Source: Ammoniphilus sp. CFH 90114 (lineage in GTDB: Bacteria > Bacillota > Bacilli > Aneurinibacillales > RAOX-1). Taken from it: a stretch of DNA of 64,000 nucleotides. Location: NCBI RefSeq assembly GCF_004123195.1, contig NZ_SDLI01000009.1, forward strand, positions 62,001 through 126,000, in the 5' to 3' direction. The notes under the pieces were generated by a model. It saw only the letters and a list, made by a program, of their open reading frames with translations, was not told where the DNA came from and did not search any database. Each line of letters starts with the position of its first letter. Position 1 is the stretch's first letter. Below, in pieces: positions 9,236-17,795 of this stretch. The position numbers and the translations under genes were made by a program.

Positions 9236-9320
9236 AACATCCGCCTCCAATCGAAGTCTTTGGGCTCTGTTCCTTTTGTCATATTTATGCGGTAAGCCCA
9301 ATCATGTTCTAACTTTTTAC

Positions 9321-9349
9321 AAAAAAAGAGAACCATTCCTGGTTCTCTT
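9321..9349 (-). terminator. Rho-independent terminator of ytoI
   Basis: Arms AGAGAACCA and TGGTTCTCT around TTCC, followed on the minus strand by seven T residues, just after the ytoI stop. It separates ytoI from dctPQM, which therefore probably has its own promoter in the 85 bp before dctP; I could not fix its boxes. Confidence 0.88.
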
Positions 9350-9358
9350 CCGAAATCA

Positions 9359-10672
9359 CTATCTCTCTACCACCTGGGTTGTCATCATAGCCTTAGCTAC
9401 GAGCATTCCTTGATGGAAAACCTCTACTTCAACTTTACCGAACTTCCTACTAATCTCCATCACGCGTGGCCTGATCTCGATCGCACTCTCAATCTGGACA
9501 GGCTTAAGAAAGTAAACAGTAATATTCTCTGGAACCATATCACCCTTACGATGCTGTCTTAATGCTCTGCTTCCGGACTCCGAAACAATCGTCGTTAATA
9601 CACCACTCGATATCGTCCCCAAGTGGTTCGTCATCTGCGGGGTTACCTCTCCCCTAAAGACAATATTTCCGCCGTCTAGTTTCTCTTCTTCAAACCTTGA
9701 AATAATCTGATCAGCAAACGTTTCACCAATCTGCGGTTGCTTCTGAATATATTGCATTGCCTTCAAGACGTCCTGTCTGCTAATCACCCCTAGAAGCTTC
9801 TTATGATTGTCTACAACAGGGAGCAATTCAATTCCTTCCCACACCATCATGTGAGCAGCAGAGGCCACGGAGACTCGTGGCATAGCGGTCAGAGGGTTCT
9901 TGGTCATGAGCTTATCGATAGCTACATCATCCTCATGTCCCATAACGTCCTTCGTTGTAACGACGCCATGCAGCTTAAGCTGTTCATCTACAACAGGAAA
10001 ACGTCCATGACCTACCTCTTGAGATAGATTGTGCCAGTCTTTCACTTTACTGTTCGTGTACAAATAATAAGTAGAATCCATCGAGGTAACTATGTCTTCT
10101 ACCATCACGATCTCTTTCTTGATAAGTCGGTCATAAATCGCTCGATTGATCAATGATGCAACCGTAAAGGTATCATAACTACTAGAGATGATGGGCAATT
10201 GTAATTCATCTGCTAGTTGCTTGACATCCTCGCTTGTATCAAACCCCCCTGTAATCAGGACAGCCGCACCATACTGTAACGATAGTTTATGCGCTTGATA
10301 ACGGTTACCGATAATTAATAAGCTTCCAGGTTCTACGTAACGCATCATTGCTTCTAGCTTCATCGCACCAATGACAAACTTATTGAGGGTCTTGTGTAGA
10401 CCTTCCCTTCCCCCTACTACATGACCGTCCACAATATTTACAACTTCTGCAAAGGTTAGTTTCTCTATATTCTTCTTCTGTTTCTTCTCAATTCGGACGG
10501 TCCCTACCCTCTCAATGGTACTTACGAGACCTTGGACTTCTGCATCCTTAATGGCTCGGTAGGCGGTTCCTTCACTCACATCTAGATCCTTGGCAATTTG
10601 TCGAACGGAAATCTTCGATCCCACTTCAAGAATCTCAATGTGTTTGAGTATTTGTTCATGTTTTGTCGCCAT
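9359..10672 (-). CDS. ytoI: YtoI-type protein: HTH, DRTGG, CBS pair and hotdog domains
   Basis: Protein of 437 aa with four modules: an N-terminal helix-turn-helix (about 5-60, SEGTAYRAIKDAE), a DRTGG domain (about 75-185, including TGGFDTSEDVKQLADEL), two CBS motifs (about 195-310) and a C-terminal hotdog/thioesterase-like fold (about 335-437, NHLGTISSGVLTTIVSESG). This is the YtoI architecture; the function is unknown, but CBS pairs usually bind adenine nucleotides. A good sigma-A promoter (TTGTTA-N17-TATAAT) and its own terminator make it monocistronic. Confidence 0.88.
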   Translation of the reverse strand: MATKHEQILKHIEILEVGSKISVRQIAKDLDVSEGTAYRAIKDAEVQGLVSTIERVGTVRIEKKQKKNIEKLTFAEVVNIVDGHVVGGREGLHKTLNKFVIGAMKLEAMMRYVEPGSLLIIGNRYQAHKLSLQYGAAVLITGGFDTSEDVKQLADELQLPIISSSYDTFTVASLINRAIYDRLIKKEIVMVEDIVTSMDSTYYLYTNSKVKDWHNLSQEVGHGRFPVVDEQLKLHGVVTTKDVMGHEDDVAIDKLMTKNPLTAMPRVSVASAAHMMVWEGIELLPVVDNHKKLLGVISRQDVLKAMQYIQKQPQIGETFADQIISRFEEEKLDGGNIVFRGEVTPQMTNHLGTISSGVLTTIVSESGSRALRQHRKGDMVPENITVYFLKPVQIESAIEIRPRVMEISRKFGKVEVEVFHQGMLVAKAMMTTQVVER

Positions 10673-10741
10673 TGTGTATCACCCGTTATCTATATGATTA
10701 ATCCTCGATTTTTTCAAGTCTGTATCAATCTGTTATATTTC

Positions 10742-10770
10742 ATTATAGCGGGATATTATAACAATAACAA
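10742..10770 (-). promoter_or_regulatory. Sigma-A promoter of ytoI
   Basis: On the minus strand TTGTTA (10770-10765) and TATAAT (10747-10742) are separated by exactly 17 bp, about 70 bp before the ytoI start. Confidence 0.65.
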
Positions 10771-10785
10771 CTTAAAGAAAAGTAA

Positions 10786-10828
10786 AGAAAAAAAGAAGCC
10801 TTCGTCACATGACAAAGACTCCTTCTTG
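10786..10828 (-). terminator. Rho-independent terminator
   Basis: Long imperfect hairpin (AAGAAG...CTTTGTC on one arm, GACGAAG...CTTCTT on the other) followed by a T-rich run on the minus strand, immediately after the 94-aa membrane protein gene. Confidence 0.75.
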
Positions 10829-10829
10829 T

Positions 10830-11114
10830 TTAGTGGTCAATCGTAATTCGTCTTTTTCTTGATCCTGAAGACTTCCTAGGTGATGATCCCCTCGCATAAG
10901 CAATCGTCCTTCCAAGGCTTCTCGTACTTGTACGCGATGGATTTGAGCCGAGAACAAAAAACAAATTGCTTCCTATGACAAGCAGAGCAAAGGCGATCCA
11001 AGCCAAGCTAAACCCCGTAGCAAGCTCTGATACCTGAACAGGTAATCTTGGGACGGCGTAAAATACAAGACATAAGGCAAAGACGAGACAGCTTAGGGCA
11101 CGAAATTTCTTCAA
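10830..11114 (-). CDS. Small membrane protein with basic tail, 94 aa
   Basis: Hypothetical protein with two predicted transmembrane helices (about 6-24 and 33-55) and a Ser/Arg/Lys-rich C-terminal tail (residues 58-90) that would be cytoplasmic. It starts with ATG at 11114 behind GAAGGTGAGAGG. It may be co-transcribed with the upstream trmB; a dedicated terminator follows. I recognise no family. The basic tail could bind nucleic acid or phospholipid, but this is speculation. Confidence 0.65.
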   Translation of the reverse strand: MKKFRALSCLVFALCLVFYAVPRLPVQVSELATGFSLAWIAFALLVIGSNLFFVLGSNPSRTSTRSLGRTIAYARGSSPRKSSGSRKRRITIDH

Positions 11115-11186
11115 CCTCTCACCTTCCTATCGCTTTCCCTGATTATTCATAGAAATATATGTACGAGCCGGACAAGAAATGCCTAA

Positions 11187-11831
11187 CTATTGATAAACCG
11201 CCTCTAATCGGTAAATTTTCATTCCACGGCTCACAAACTTCTGTTCATACTCTGTCATCACAGACTTGGCCTCTTCAAATTTACTATTATGAAGGTCAAG
11301 AGTAATATTCTTCAAGCGGAAATCATTGTTGCTCAGTTCATTTAGAGAAAACTCAAATAGCTTCTCATTATCCGTCTTTAAGTGTATCTCTTGTCCTCGC
11401 TCCAAAATCTTCTTATAACGTTTAAGAAACTCCGTGTGTGTTAGACGACGCTTAGCGTGACCGCTCTTTGGCCAAGGATCGCTGAAATTAAGGAAAATTC
11501 TAGACACCTCATCTTCAGCAAACACCTCGTCTATCTTCGTGATATTAAACCATAGAAAAGTGATATTCGTTAATCCTTTATTCGCCGCTTTGCGTACAGC
11601 GGAAATAAGAACTTCTTCTCGAACCTCCACACCGATATAATTCACAGAAGGATTCTGTTCAGCTAGCGTTGTAATAAAATTTCCTTTTCCCGTCCCTAAT
11701 TCTATGTGGATCGGCTGATCATTCCCGAACCATTCCTTCCATTGACCACGGTTTTTTTCCGGATCAAGGACGACTAGGCGTCCGTAGCTTACTATTTCAT
11801 CTTTTACCCAAGGTTTTTTACGCAATCTCAT
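11187..11831 (-). CDS. trmB: tRNA (guanine-N7-)-methyltransferase
   Basis: Methylates G46 of tRNA using S-adenosylmethionine. The length of 214 aa is typical of the single-subunit bacterial enzyme. The SAM-binding loop IELGTGKGNFI lies near residues 42-52, an acidic residue follows in VNYIGVEVREE, and the conserved LNFSDPWPKSGHAKRRL (residues about 113-129) holds the catalytic and tRNA-contacting residues. The ATG at 11831 follows TAGGAGCC. Confidence 0.96.
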   Translation of the reverse strand: MRLRKKPWVKDEIVSYGRLVVLDPEKNRGQWKEWFGNDQPIHIELGTGKGNFITTLAEQNPSVNYIGVEVREEVLISAVRKAANKGLTNITFLWFNITKIDEVFAEDEVSRIFLNFSDPWPKSGHAKRRLTHTEFLKRYKKILERGQEIHLKTDNEKLFEFSLNELSNNDFRLKNITLDLHNSKFEEAKSVMTEYEQKFVSRGMKIYRLEAVYQ

Positions 11832-11880
11832 CTATTAATGGCTCCTATCTATTCAGCTTCGACTAAAGTATACTTTTTGT

Positions 11881-13134
11881 TTATTTTGCCTGTCCATAAT
11901 CTTTTACGAATAATATCCGTTCATGTAGTGTAGGGTGCCCATAGAGAAAATACTTTACTAATGGTGGCGGATTCACTTCTGACTTTCCCTCGACAGCCAA
12001 ACGTTGAAAAGTTCGAACTGCTGCGTCAGAATCCTGCATCATCTCCATGGCATAGATATCTGCCGCTCTCTCGTATTGTCTTGATACCGCATTCTGTACA
12101 GGCATGGAGAGAAAAGATAAGACCGATATCAGCAACAGAATAATAGGAAGAGAAGAAATGTCCCCCACCCTAGGGATTCCCCAAGCCTGCCCAAAGCGTC
12201 GAACAGTCCATTCCAAGAGGTAAAAGATTACAAAAAGCGCCGCTAAAATCATAAAAACAGTCCCAACAAAAAGCCAAATCATATGATTAAGAACGTAATG
12301 TCCAATTTCATGTGCCATGATAAAGAGAATTTCATCTTTTTCAAGCTTGTCGAGCGTAGTGTCCCACAAGACAATCCTCGTATTATTCCCGATTCCGTTG
12401 ACATAGGCATTCAAGGCATTCGTCTTTTTGGACATATCAACTTCATAAACCTGTTCGACAGGTACGTTTGCCCTATCTGCTAAGAAAAGGATTTCCTCTT
12501 TCAACTGCTGATCTTTAAGAGGCGAGAATTTGTTAAAAACCGGATCGAGAACTACAGGCTGAATATACATAAAGAACAAGGCAATAGGAATAGATGCCGT
12601 CCAGCACCATAGCCACCATCGGCGAGGGCTTTTTCTTATTAACCAGTATAGAAGCCAAATAATAGGGCTGCTCATGATTACGGAAAGAGCAAAGGCTTTA
12701 AGCTTATCCAATCCCCAACTTGCGAAGGGCTCATTTGTCATGCCATACTCATGTCTTAGTTGAAATGTAAAATAATCCTGGGGAAAATGCAGCAAGGAAG
12801 TAGTTAAAGTTAATATGAACACAAAAAGAACCACTTGAAAAAAACTCCCCTTAACCTTCCCCACCCATCTTTGATAGACCGAAGCTAGCCCCGAACCCAG
12901 AATCAAGAGGTAAAATCCCCATTCCAAGGGACCACCAATAAAGAACATCATATTTCTAATCCTGGAATAGGAAACAGACTGCTCCATTTGATATGAATTC
13001 ATAAAGGTCGCGGGATCAGAAGGGCCACCAATGGAATCTGGCGGTAACGAGCTTGGTGTATACAATAAGTACCAAGCTATTAACAAGCCATATATAGCAA
13101 GTAAAGTCGTGTATAGAATATAAAACTTTCGCAC
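11881..13134 (-). CDS. M48 family zinc metalloprotease (Ste24/CAAX-protease-like)
   Basis: Membrane zinc protease of 417 aa. Several hydrophobic helices occupy the N-terminal half, a family-typical ALNAYVNGIGNNTRIVLWDT precedes the active site, and the zinc motif HEIGH (HExxH) is near residue 272, with a downstream glutamate in QYERAADIYAME. The start is taken as GTG 13134 because GGGAGGG stands seven bases before it; the longer TTG option at 13176 has no ribosome site. Likely cleaves or maintains membrane proteins; the substrate is unknown. Confidence 0.9.
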   Translation of the reverse strand: MRKFYILYTTLLAIYGLLIAWYLLYTPSSLPPDSIGGPSDPATFMNSYQMEQSVSYSRIRNMMFFIGGPLEWGFYLLILGSGLASVYQRWVGKVKGSFFQVVLFVFILTLTTSLLHFPQDYFTFQLRHEYGMTNEPFASWGLDKLKAFALSVIMSSPIIWLLYWLIRKSPRRWWLWCWTASIPIALFFMYIQPVVLDPVFNKFSPLKDQQLKEEILFLADRANVPVEQVYEVDMSKKTNALNAYVNGIGNNTRIVLWDTTLDKLEKDEILFIMAHEIGHYVLNHMIWLFVGTVFMILAALFVIFYLLEWTVRRFGQAWGIPRVGDISSLPIILLLISVLSFLSMPVQNAVSRQYERAADIYAMEMMQDSDAAVRTFQRLAVEGKSEVNPPPLVKYFLYGHPTLHERILFVKDYGQAK

Positions 13135-13202
13135 GTACAAACCCTCCCTTTCATTCTCTTTTTTAAGTTTTGTCAAGTTTACGCTCTTTCAAGCGTCAAA
13201 AG

Positions 13203-13238
13203 AACAAGAAAGAGCCACTTCAGCTTGGAAGTGACTCA
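13203..13238 (-). terminator. Rho-independent terminator after the NlpC/P60 gene
   Basis: Arms GAGTCACTTCC and GGAAGTGGCTC-type sequences (one mismatch) with loop AAGCT, then CTTTCTTG on the minus strand, just past the endopeptidase stop at 13254. Confidence 0.8.
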
Positions 13239-13253
13239 ATCTTTCAGTATGTA

Positions 13254-14072
13254 TTATTTTTGGGATACGGTAAGAACCCGCTTAGCCCCGTAGTACTTAT
13301 AGTGATTAAAATACCAATTCAAATCACTTACTTCTACCTTGCGAGTAGCAGAATGAATCATCTTGTTGTTCCCTATGTAGATTCCAACATGAGAAATTCG
13401 TCCCTTCTTCATGGTGTCAAAGAAGAGAAGATCACCAACACGAAGATTCTTACGATCTACCTTGGTTCCAGCCGAGAACTGCTGAGCAGAAGACCTAGGA
13501 AGCTTAACCCCCATCTTCCCCATGACATAACTGGTAAAACCGCTGCAATCAAACCCCTTCGGAGTCGTTCCACCATTGCGGTAAGGCGTACCGGCAAGAC
13601 CAACAGCGAGCGTCTTCATACGGCTAAGAAGCATCTCTAAAGCACGGGAAGAGTCTTCTTGATTCGCCGATAGGTACTCTGAAGCAACGTACCCGATCTG
13701 CTCACCAACCTTGACCTTCGACCACTTTCCATTAATCTCTAGGAGTTCTGCCTTCGTCCCGCGTTCGAGTACCGTTACAACATTCGAATCTTGAGACTCT
13801 ACTTCCCTTACATTTAACTTGTCGGCATTAATGTAGACCATTTTTTTGGCTTTGGAGCTTTGCTCTTCCACTGTGGGAATGACTAGCTTCTGGTTTACGC
13901 TAAGAAAGTCGGATTCAAGTCCGTTAACTTCAATCAGCTTCTCTACACTGACTCCATACTGAGCTGCGATACCAGAAAGTGTATCACCTGATCCTACAGT
14001 ATGGTCTTCGGCGTATGCTGAAGAAGCTATAAGTAGCGTAGCAAGAAGGAATCCGGCTAATCTCTTCTTCAT
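13254..14072 (-). CDS. Secreted LysM-SH3-NlpC/P60 peptidoglycan endopeptidase
   Basis: Cell-wall hydrolase of 272 aa. The signal peptide covers residues 1-21 (AYA before Glu22), a LysM domain about 24-66, a bacterial SH3 domain about 78-134 and an NlpC/P60 catalytic domain about 148-272. The catalytic triad is visible as Cys176 in FDCSGF, His228 in ISHVGIY and His240 in MIHSA. Such enzymes cut the gamma-D-glutamyl-diaminopimelate bond of stem peptides (known for the family). It is monocistronic, with a terminator. Confidence 0.93.
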   Translation of the reverse strand: MKKRLAGFLLATLLIASSAYAEDHTVGSGDTLSGIAAQYGVSVEKLIEVNGLESDFLSVNQKLVIPTVEEQSSKAKKMVYINADKLNVREVESQDSNVVTVLERGTKAELLEINGKWSKVKVGEQIGYVASEYLSANQEDSSRALEMLLSRMKTLAVGLAGTPYRNGGTTPKGFDCSGFTSYVMGKMGVKLPRSSAQQFSAGTKVDRKNLRVGDLLFFDTMKKGRISHVGIYIGNNKMIHSATRKVEVSDLNWYFNHYKYYGAKRVLTVSQK

Positions 14073-14253
14073 TAGTTCACCACCATAATTCCAATCCTAT
14101 TATTCGATGAATCTACTAACCTACTAAATACCTCTCTAGTATACTCTATTTTCGACAAAATGGACAGCTTTTCCTGTAAAGTTTACTAAATTTTTTCACT
14201 TCTCTTGAAAAAGCATTAAACTTTTGTCGGAAAATTATACTAGTTCAAAAGGA

Positions 14254-14282
14254 CAAAAAAAGGAGTGGCCAGGAGGGCCACT
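14254..14282 (-). terminator. Strong rho-independent terminator of ytkL
   Basis: Arms AGTGGCC and GGCCACT around a 5-base loop, followed on the minus strand by CC and seven T residues. It ends ytkL transcription about 75 bp past its stop. The rest of 14073-14357 is AT-rich and holds the promoter region of the endopeptidase, with no convincing gene. Confidence 0.9.
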
Positions 14283-14357
14283 ACATATTAATTAAGGGGG
14301 TTTTCATCGTATGTTTATCATACATAAACAATATTACAAGGATGTTACAGCCAAATT

Positions 14358-15050
14358 TCAATTTAATGAAAAAACATCTCCTGGTTCTGCAACCAGGCCA
14401 TCTAGACCCTTTGCCCTTAATTTCTCCACGAAAGCATGACCATCCTGCTTAATTAGTCCGAAGGTATTATAGTGAATAGGAACAACCTTCTTCGCTCGGA
14501 TCCATTCGGCAGCAATAAGTGCATCCTCAGGTCCCATCGTAAAATTATCACCGATAGGAAGAAAAGCCAAATCAATGCAATTTAACTCTCCCAATATTTT
14601 CATATCCCCAAACAGACCCGTATCTCCTGCATGGTAAATGACTTTATTATCAATAGTTAGCAAGAGTCCACAAGGCATTCCGGCATAGATGATCTTCTGC
14701 TCATCTGCGAAGGTTAGCCCCGAACTATGAAAGGCTTGTGTAAACTTTACTTTCCCAAAGTCAAATGTTCTCGAACCGCCTGTATTCATTCCGTGCACTT
14801 CAATACCCTGCCATGAAAAATAGGTAGCCAGTTCATGGGTGGCAATGACCGTGGCGTTATTCGCTTTTGCAATGGTAAGGACGTCATCCATATGGTCACT
14901 ATGTCCATGAGTGAGTAGAATATAGTCCACCTTGACATCTGCTGCCTTCGTCTTGGCTAGCGGGTTATTTGTAATAAAAGGATCAATAATTAGAGACTTC
15001 CCAAGACGCGTGATCTGAACAGTCGAATGGCCATGAAAAAGGATTTCCAT
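14358..15050 (-). CDS. ytkL: UPF0173 metal-dependent hydrolase, YtkL family
   Basis: Metallo-beta-lactamase-fold hydrolase of 230 aa. Metal ligands are visible in [10 protein letters not shown] (about 47-56) and in [11 protein letters not shown] and PIHYNTFG further on. ATG 15050 is preferred over 15068 because AGGGGG stands six bases before it. The length matches B. subtilis YtkL (UPF0173). Substrate unknown. It is followed by a strong terminator and preceded by the YheB-like gene on the same strand. Confidence 0.93.
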   Translation of the reverse strand: MEILFHGHSTVQITRLGKSLIIDPFITNNPLAKTKAADVKVDYILLTHGHSDHMDDVLTIAKANNATVIATHELATYFSWQGIEVHGMNTGGSRTFDFGKVKFTQAFHSSGLTFADEQKIIYAGMPCGLLLTIDNKVIYHAGDTGLFGDMKILGELNCIDLAFLPIGDNFTMGPEDALIAAEWIRAKKVVPIHYNTFGLIKQDGHAFVEKLRAKGLDGLVAEPGDVFSLN

Positions 15051-15094
15051 TTTTATTCCCCCTATCATTTTTTCGGTAAAGTTCTACAACATCC

Positions 15095-16225
15095 TTATCT
15101 TAGCAAGTATACCAAACCTGCTTGTACAGCACCAATAAGTCCCCCTAGAACAGCCCCAAGGATCGTAATCATCCGAAGCTCCTTACCGGTAATACTTACA
15201 ATCATCTCTTCTAACTTATTTACAGGGAAAGCTTCTACTTGGGCGGCCGCAATTTGGGTGAGGTTAATCTTCTTTAATCCTTCTTCCAGATGTGTCTCTA
15301 CCCAGGATAAGGCAGTATTTACGATGGAGGGGACTGCTTCTTCTATGTACGGCAACACAGGCTGCAATAACACGCACAGCTTTAGACCGCCGATTCTCTC
15401 CACATGGATCACGCGATCTACGAGAAATCTTAGTGCTTTCTCTACCTTGTCATGCCCCATCCACGTAATAACTTCACCTACTTGCTTCTTGTACAGGGCT
15501 TTAAACTCTTGTTGCAGGATGAAGCCTAATTTGGCCTGAAGCTCTTCATTTCGCAGGGCTGCTTCTAATGAAGCACTCACTTTAGAAATCACTTTCTCAT
15601 CTGATAAGAGCATAGAGGCAAAACCGCCAAACATCCCAAGACCTCCTACCAGCTGCGAAAGCATCTGACGGATCATTGCTTCTCCTTCTTGTGAACCTAA
15701 GAAACGAGAGATTTTCTCTAATAAAAACGGAGCAGCATCAGCAATTCTTTCCTCTAAGCTGTCCTTTAATTCATCTGAGAGCAACTCATCTAGGGTAAGA
15801 TAACTAGTCTGGGTTATCCTCTGAGATAAATGAACGACCAATTGGCCTTTGATCTTCTCGCCTAATTCTTCCGTGAGGGGCATCCCCCACTTCGTCATCA
15901 AGTCCTGGAGCGTTTCTTCTGAACGGGCACATACGCCTACTTTCTCCAAGAGCCAACGCTGAATCTCTGCATCAAACTGACCTTTGCGAAGCATGGAACG
16001 AACGCCTTCCGGTGTAATAAGAAAGTTCTCCACCAACTTTCCCATCTGCTGTGCTAGGTCATCATGCCTCTTCGGAATAAGTCCTGGTGTAAACGGAACT
16101 CTCCATTTTCCAATATAGATAGCCTTATATGGCCTAAACAGCATTCGTATAGCTAACTCGTTTGTCATGCCTCCAATTAGGGCTCCAATCCCCATCTGAA
16201 TCATTAACAACAATGGCCATGACAC
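15095..16225 (-). CDS. yheB: DUF445 family membrane protein (YheB-like)
   Basis: Protein of 376 aa. An N-terminal helix with MGIGALIGGMTNELAIRMLF and PFTPGLIPKRHDDLA, and a C-terminal helix (MITILGAVLGGLIGAVQAGLV region) frame a long helical middle, the DUF445 pattern. GTG 16225 is chosen because AGAGAGGAG precedes it and the first residues align with YheB; upstream extension would run into the promoter of the divergent operon. In B. subtilis yheB lies beside yheC-yheD, as here. Function unknown; a spore-envelope link is inferred only from its neighbours. Confidence 0.87.
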   Translation of the reverse strand: MSWPLLLMIQMGIGALIGGMTNELAIRMLFRPYKAIYIGKWRVPFTPGLIPKRHDDLAQQMGKLVENFLITPEGVRSMLRKGQFDAEIQRWLLEKVGVCARSEETLQDLMTKWGMPLTEELGEKIKGQLVVHLSQRITQTSYLTLDELLSDELKDSLEERIADAAPFLLEKISRFLGSQEGEAMIRQMLSQLVGGLGMFGGFASMLLSDEKVISKVSASLEAALRNEELQAKLGFILQQEFKALYKKQVGEVITWMGHDKVEKALRFLVDRVIHVERIGGLKLCVLLQPVLPYIEEAVPSIVNTALSWVETHLEEGLKKINLTQIAAAQVEAFPVNKLEEMIVSITGKELRMITILGAVLGGLIGAVQAGLVYLLR

Positions 16226-16288
16226 GATTTTCTTCAACTCCTCTCTATTATACTTGGGTCCCCTAGTTGTGCTAATGCCTACTATTTT

Positions 16289-16317
16289 CACCAAGGTATT
16301 AATGCCCTCATACTATA
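16289..16317 (+). promoter_or_regulatory. Candidate sigma-K promoter of the YheCD operon
   Basis: CACC at 16289-16292 (fits the -35 pattern mACm) and CATACTATA at 16309-16317 (fits CATAnnnTA exactly) are 16 bp apart, about 36 bp before the first ATP-grasp start. This matches the late mother-cell sigma-K consensus known from B. subtilis. The -10 alone would also suit sigma-E. Confidence 0.55.
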
Positions 16318-16352
16318 CATTAATTGAAAGCCTATTGGGAAGGGGAATATGC

Positions 16353-17795
16353 ATGTCTCATATTTGCGCCGGAATACAACTAGATGAAAAGTCGGACTTC
16401 CCTTCTGGGACTCACTTGCTCATTAGTCCTAAGATCCAGCAAGCCTTACAGCTCCCTCTGCGTTCCCCTATTACTCTTCAATTGGGGCAGAAATCCACCA
16501 CCTGCATCATACAAACCTTTTCTAGCACGGGCTCCCTAGTCCGTATTCGAAAAGATCTAGCTGAATACCTTCATCTGCCGGATGGAATCCAATTGAATAT
16601 GCGATACGATAATAGACTGCGCAGAATTGTTCTCGGCCCTGTTCTAGGAGTTCTTATTTCCACCTTAATCCGTACTCCTGAGGGGATCTTCGGATCCGCT
16701 TCCTCCTTTTGTAAGGAACTTGTTCAAGGGGCTAAAAGCAAAGGTATTCTAGCTTATATCTTTACCTTAAAGGATCTGGACAATGATAATCAGACCGCTA
16801 AAGGGTGGAGATGGGAAAATAACAAGTGGGTTCAGAAGACCATGCCTTATCCTGATACTATCTATAATCGGTTAGCTTCTCGCAAGGACGAGAATCGCTC
16901 TGAAGCTCAAGATTGGATTTCCGGGTTGAAAAAGAAAGGCGTAACCTTCTTTAATGAGCACTTCCTAAACAAGTGGCAGGTTCACCAAGCCCTAAGCAAC
17001 ATGAAAGAAGCTGCCCTCTACCTTCCTTCAACACAAATGCATAAAGGCTACGCCACGGTAAAGGAAGCCGTAGACAAATTCCCGCAGGTTTACCTAAAAC
17101 CCACCAACGGCAGCTTAGGAAAAGGCATCTACCGCATAACACGCAGTGGCAATCGATTTACCTGTCAATATTCTACAATGAGTGGAAGCGTCAGAAAAGA
17201 GTTTTCAAAACTCAGTGACCTTTATTCTTCCATTTCACCTAAGATTTCACGTATTCCTTATCTGGTCCAACAAGGATTGAAATTAGTTCGCGTCAATGGC
17301 AATCCGCTCGATTTCCGCTCCCTAGTCCAGAAGGATTCATCAGGAAAGTGGGCTGTTACCTCCATTGTCGGCAGAATTGGTCAAGATCAATCCATCGTCT
17401 CCAACTTAGCTCGCGGAGGCACCATTATGCCCGTAGCTAAGGCTCTCATCGCGGCCTCACCTTGGCAAGGTCCAAAGCCAAAAACAAAACAACTCAAAGC
17501 GATCTCTACCACACTCGCCGAAAGCTTAGAATCCTCGATGCAAGGGCACTTCGCTGAATTGGGTATTGATTTAGCTGTAGATACGCAAGGAAAAGTATGG
17601 CTCCTAGAGATCAATGCGAAGCCTTCCAAGAATGATGATCAAGTATTATCAGAGCAGAAGAAAACCCGCCCTTCTGTAAAGAAACTTCTAGAATATGTAT
17701 TGCATCTTCACGGGTCAGGTAAATCATCTCATCGTGGACCAGGAGGTTTCATGCAAGTGGCAGCAAGGAAAACTTCTAAACGAAGGAAAAGGTGA
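16353..17795 (+). CDS. YheC/YheD-type ATP-grasp protein, long form (paralogue 1)
   Basis: First of five related proteins; 480 aa from ATG 16353 behind GGAAGGGGA. Residues 1-92 form an N-terminal beta-rich domain, then GPVLGVL (95-101) opens the YheCD-type ATP-grasp region. Grasp motifs: FLNKWQVHQAL, YLKPTNGSLGKGI (nucleotide loop), LDFRSLVQKD and WLLEINAKPS, whose Glu and Asn would bind magnesium. The C-terminal 25 residues are strongly basic (KTSKRRKR). YheC and YheD are described as endospore coat-associated; no reaction is known. ATP-grasp enzymes generally ligate a carboxylate to an amine or thiol, so a ligase role is inferred. Confidence 0.9.
   Translation: MSHICAGIQLDEKSDFPSGTHLLISPKIQQALQLPLRSPITLQLGQKSTTCIIQTFSSTGSLVRIRKDLAEYLHLPDGIQLNMRYDNRLRRIVLGPVLGVLISTLIRTPEGIFGSASSFCKELVQGAKSKGILAYIFTLKDLDNDNQTAKGWRWENNKWVQKTMPYPDTIYNRLASRKDENRSEAQDWISGLKKKGVTFFNEHFLNKWQVHQALSNMKEAALYLPSTQMHKGYATVKEAVDKFPQVYLKPTNGSLGKGIYRITRSGNRFTCQYSTMSGSVRKEFSKLSDLYSSISPKISRIPYLVQQGLKLVRVNGNPLDFRSLVQKDSSGKWAVTSIVGRIGQDQSIVSNLARGGTIMPVAKALIAASPWQGPKPKTKQLKAISTTLAESLESSMQGHFAELGIDLAVDTQGKVWLLEINAKPSKNDDQVLSEQKKTRPSVKKLLEYVLHLHGSGKSSHRGPGGFMQVAARKTSKRRKR

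Noticed and set aside
14311-14436. Plus-strand ORF of about 41 codons with a GGGGG site
   Set aside because: It runs antisense into the end of ytkL, and its composition is unlike a protein.
17387-17629. Antisense ORFs over the ATP-grasp genes, dnaE, gltB and others
   Set aside because: No ribosome sites and no protein-like features; explained by the codon pattern of the sense genes.
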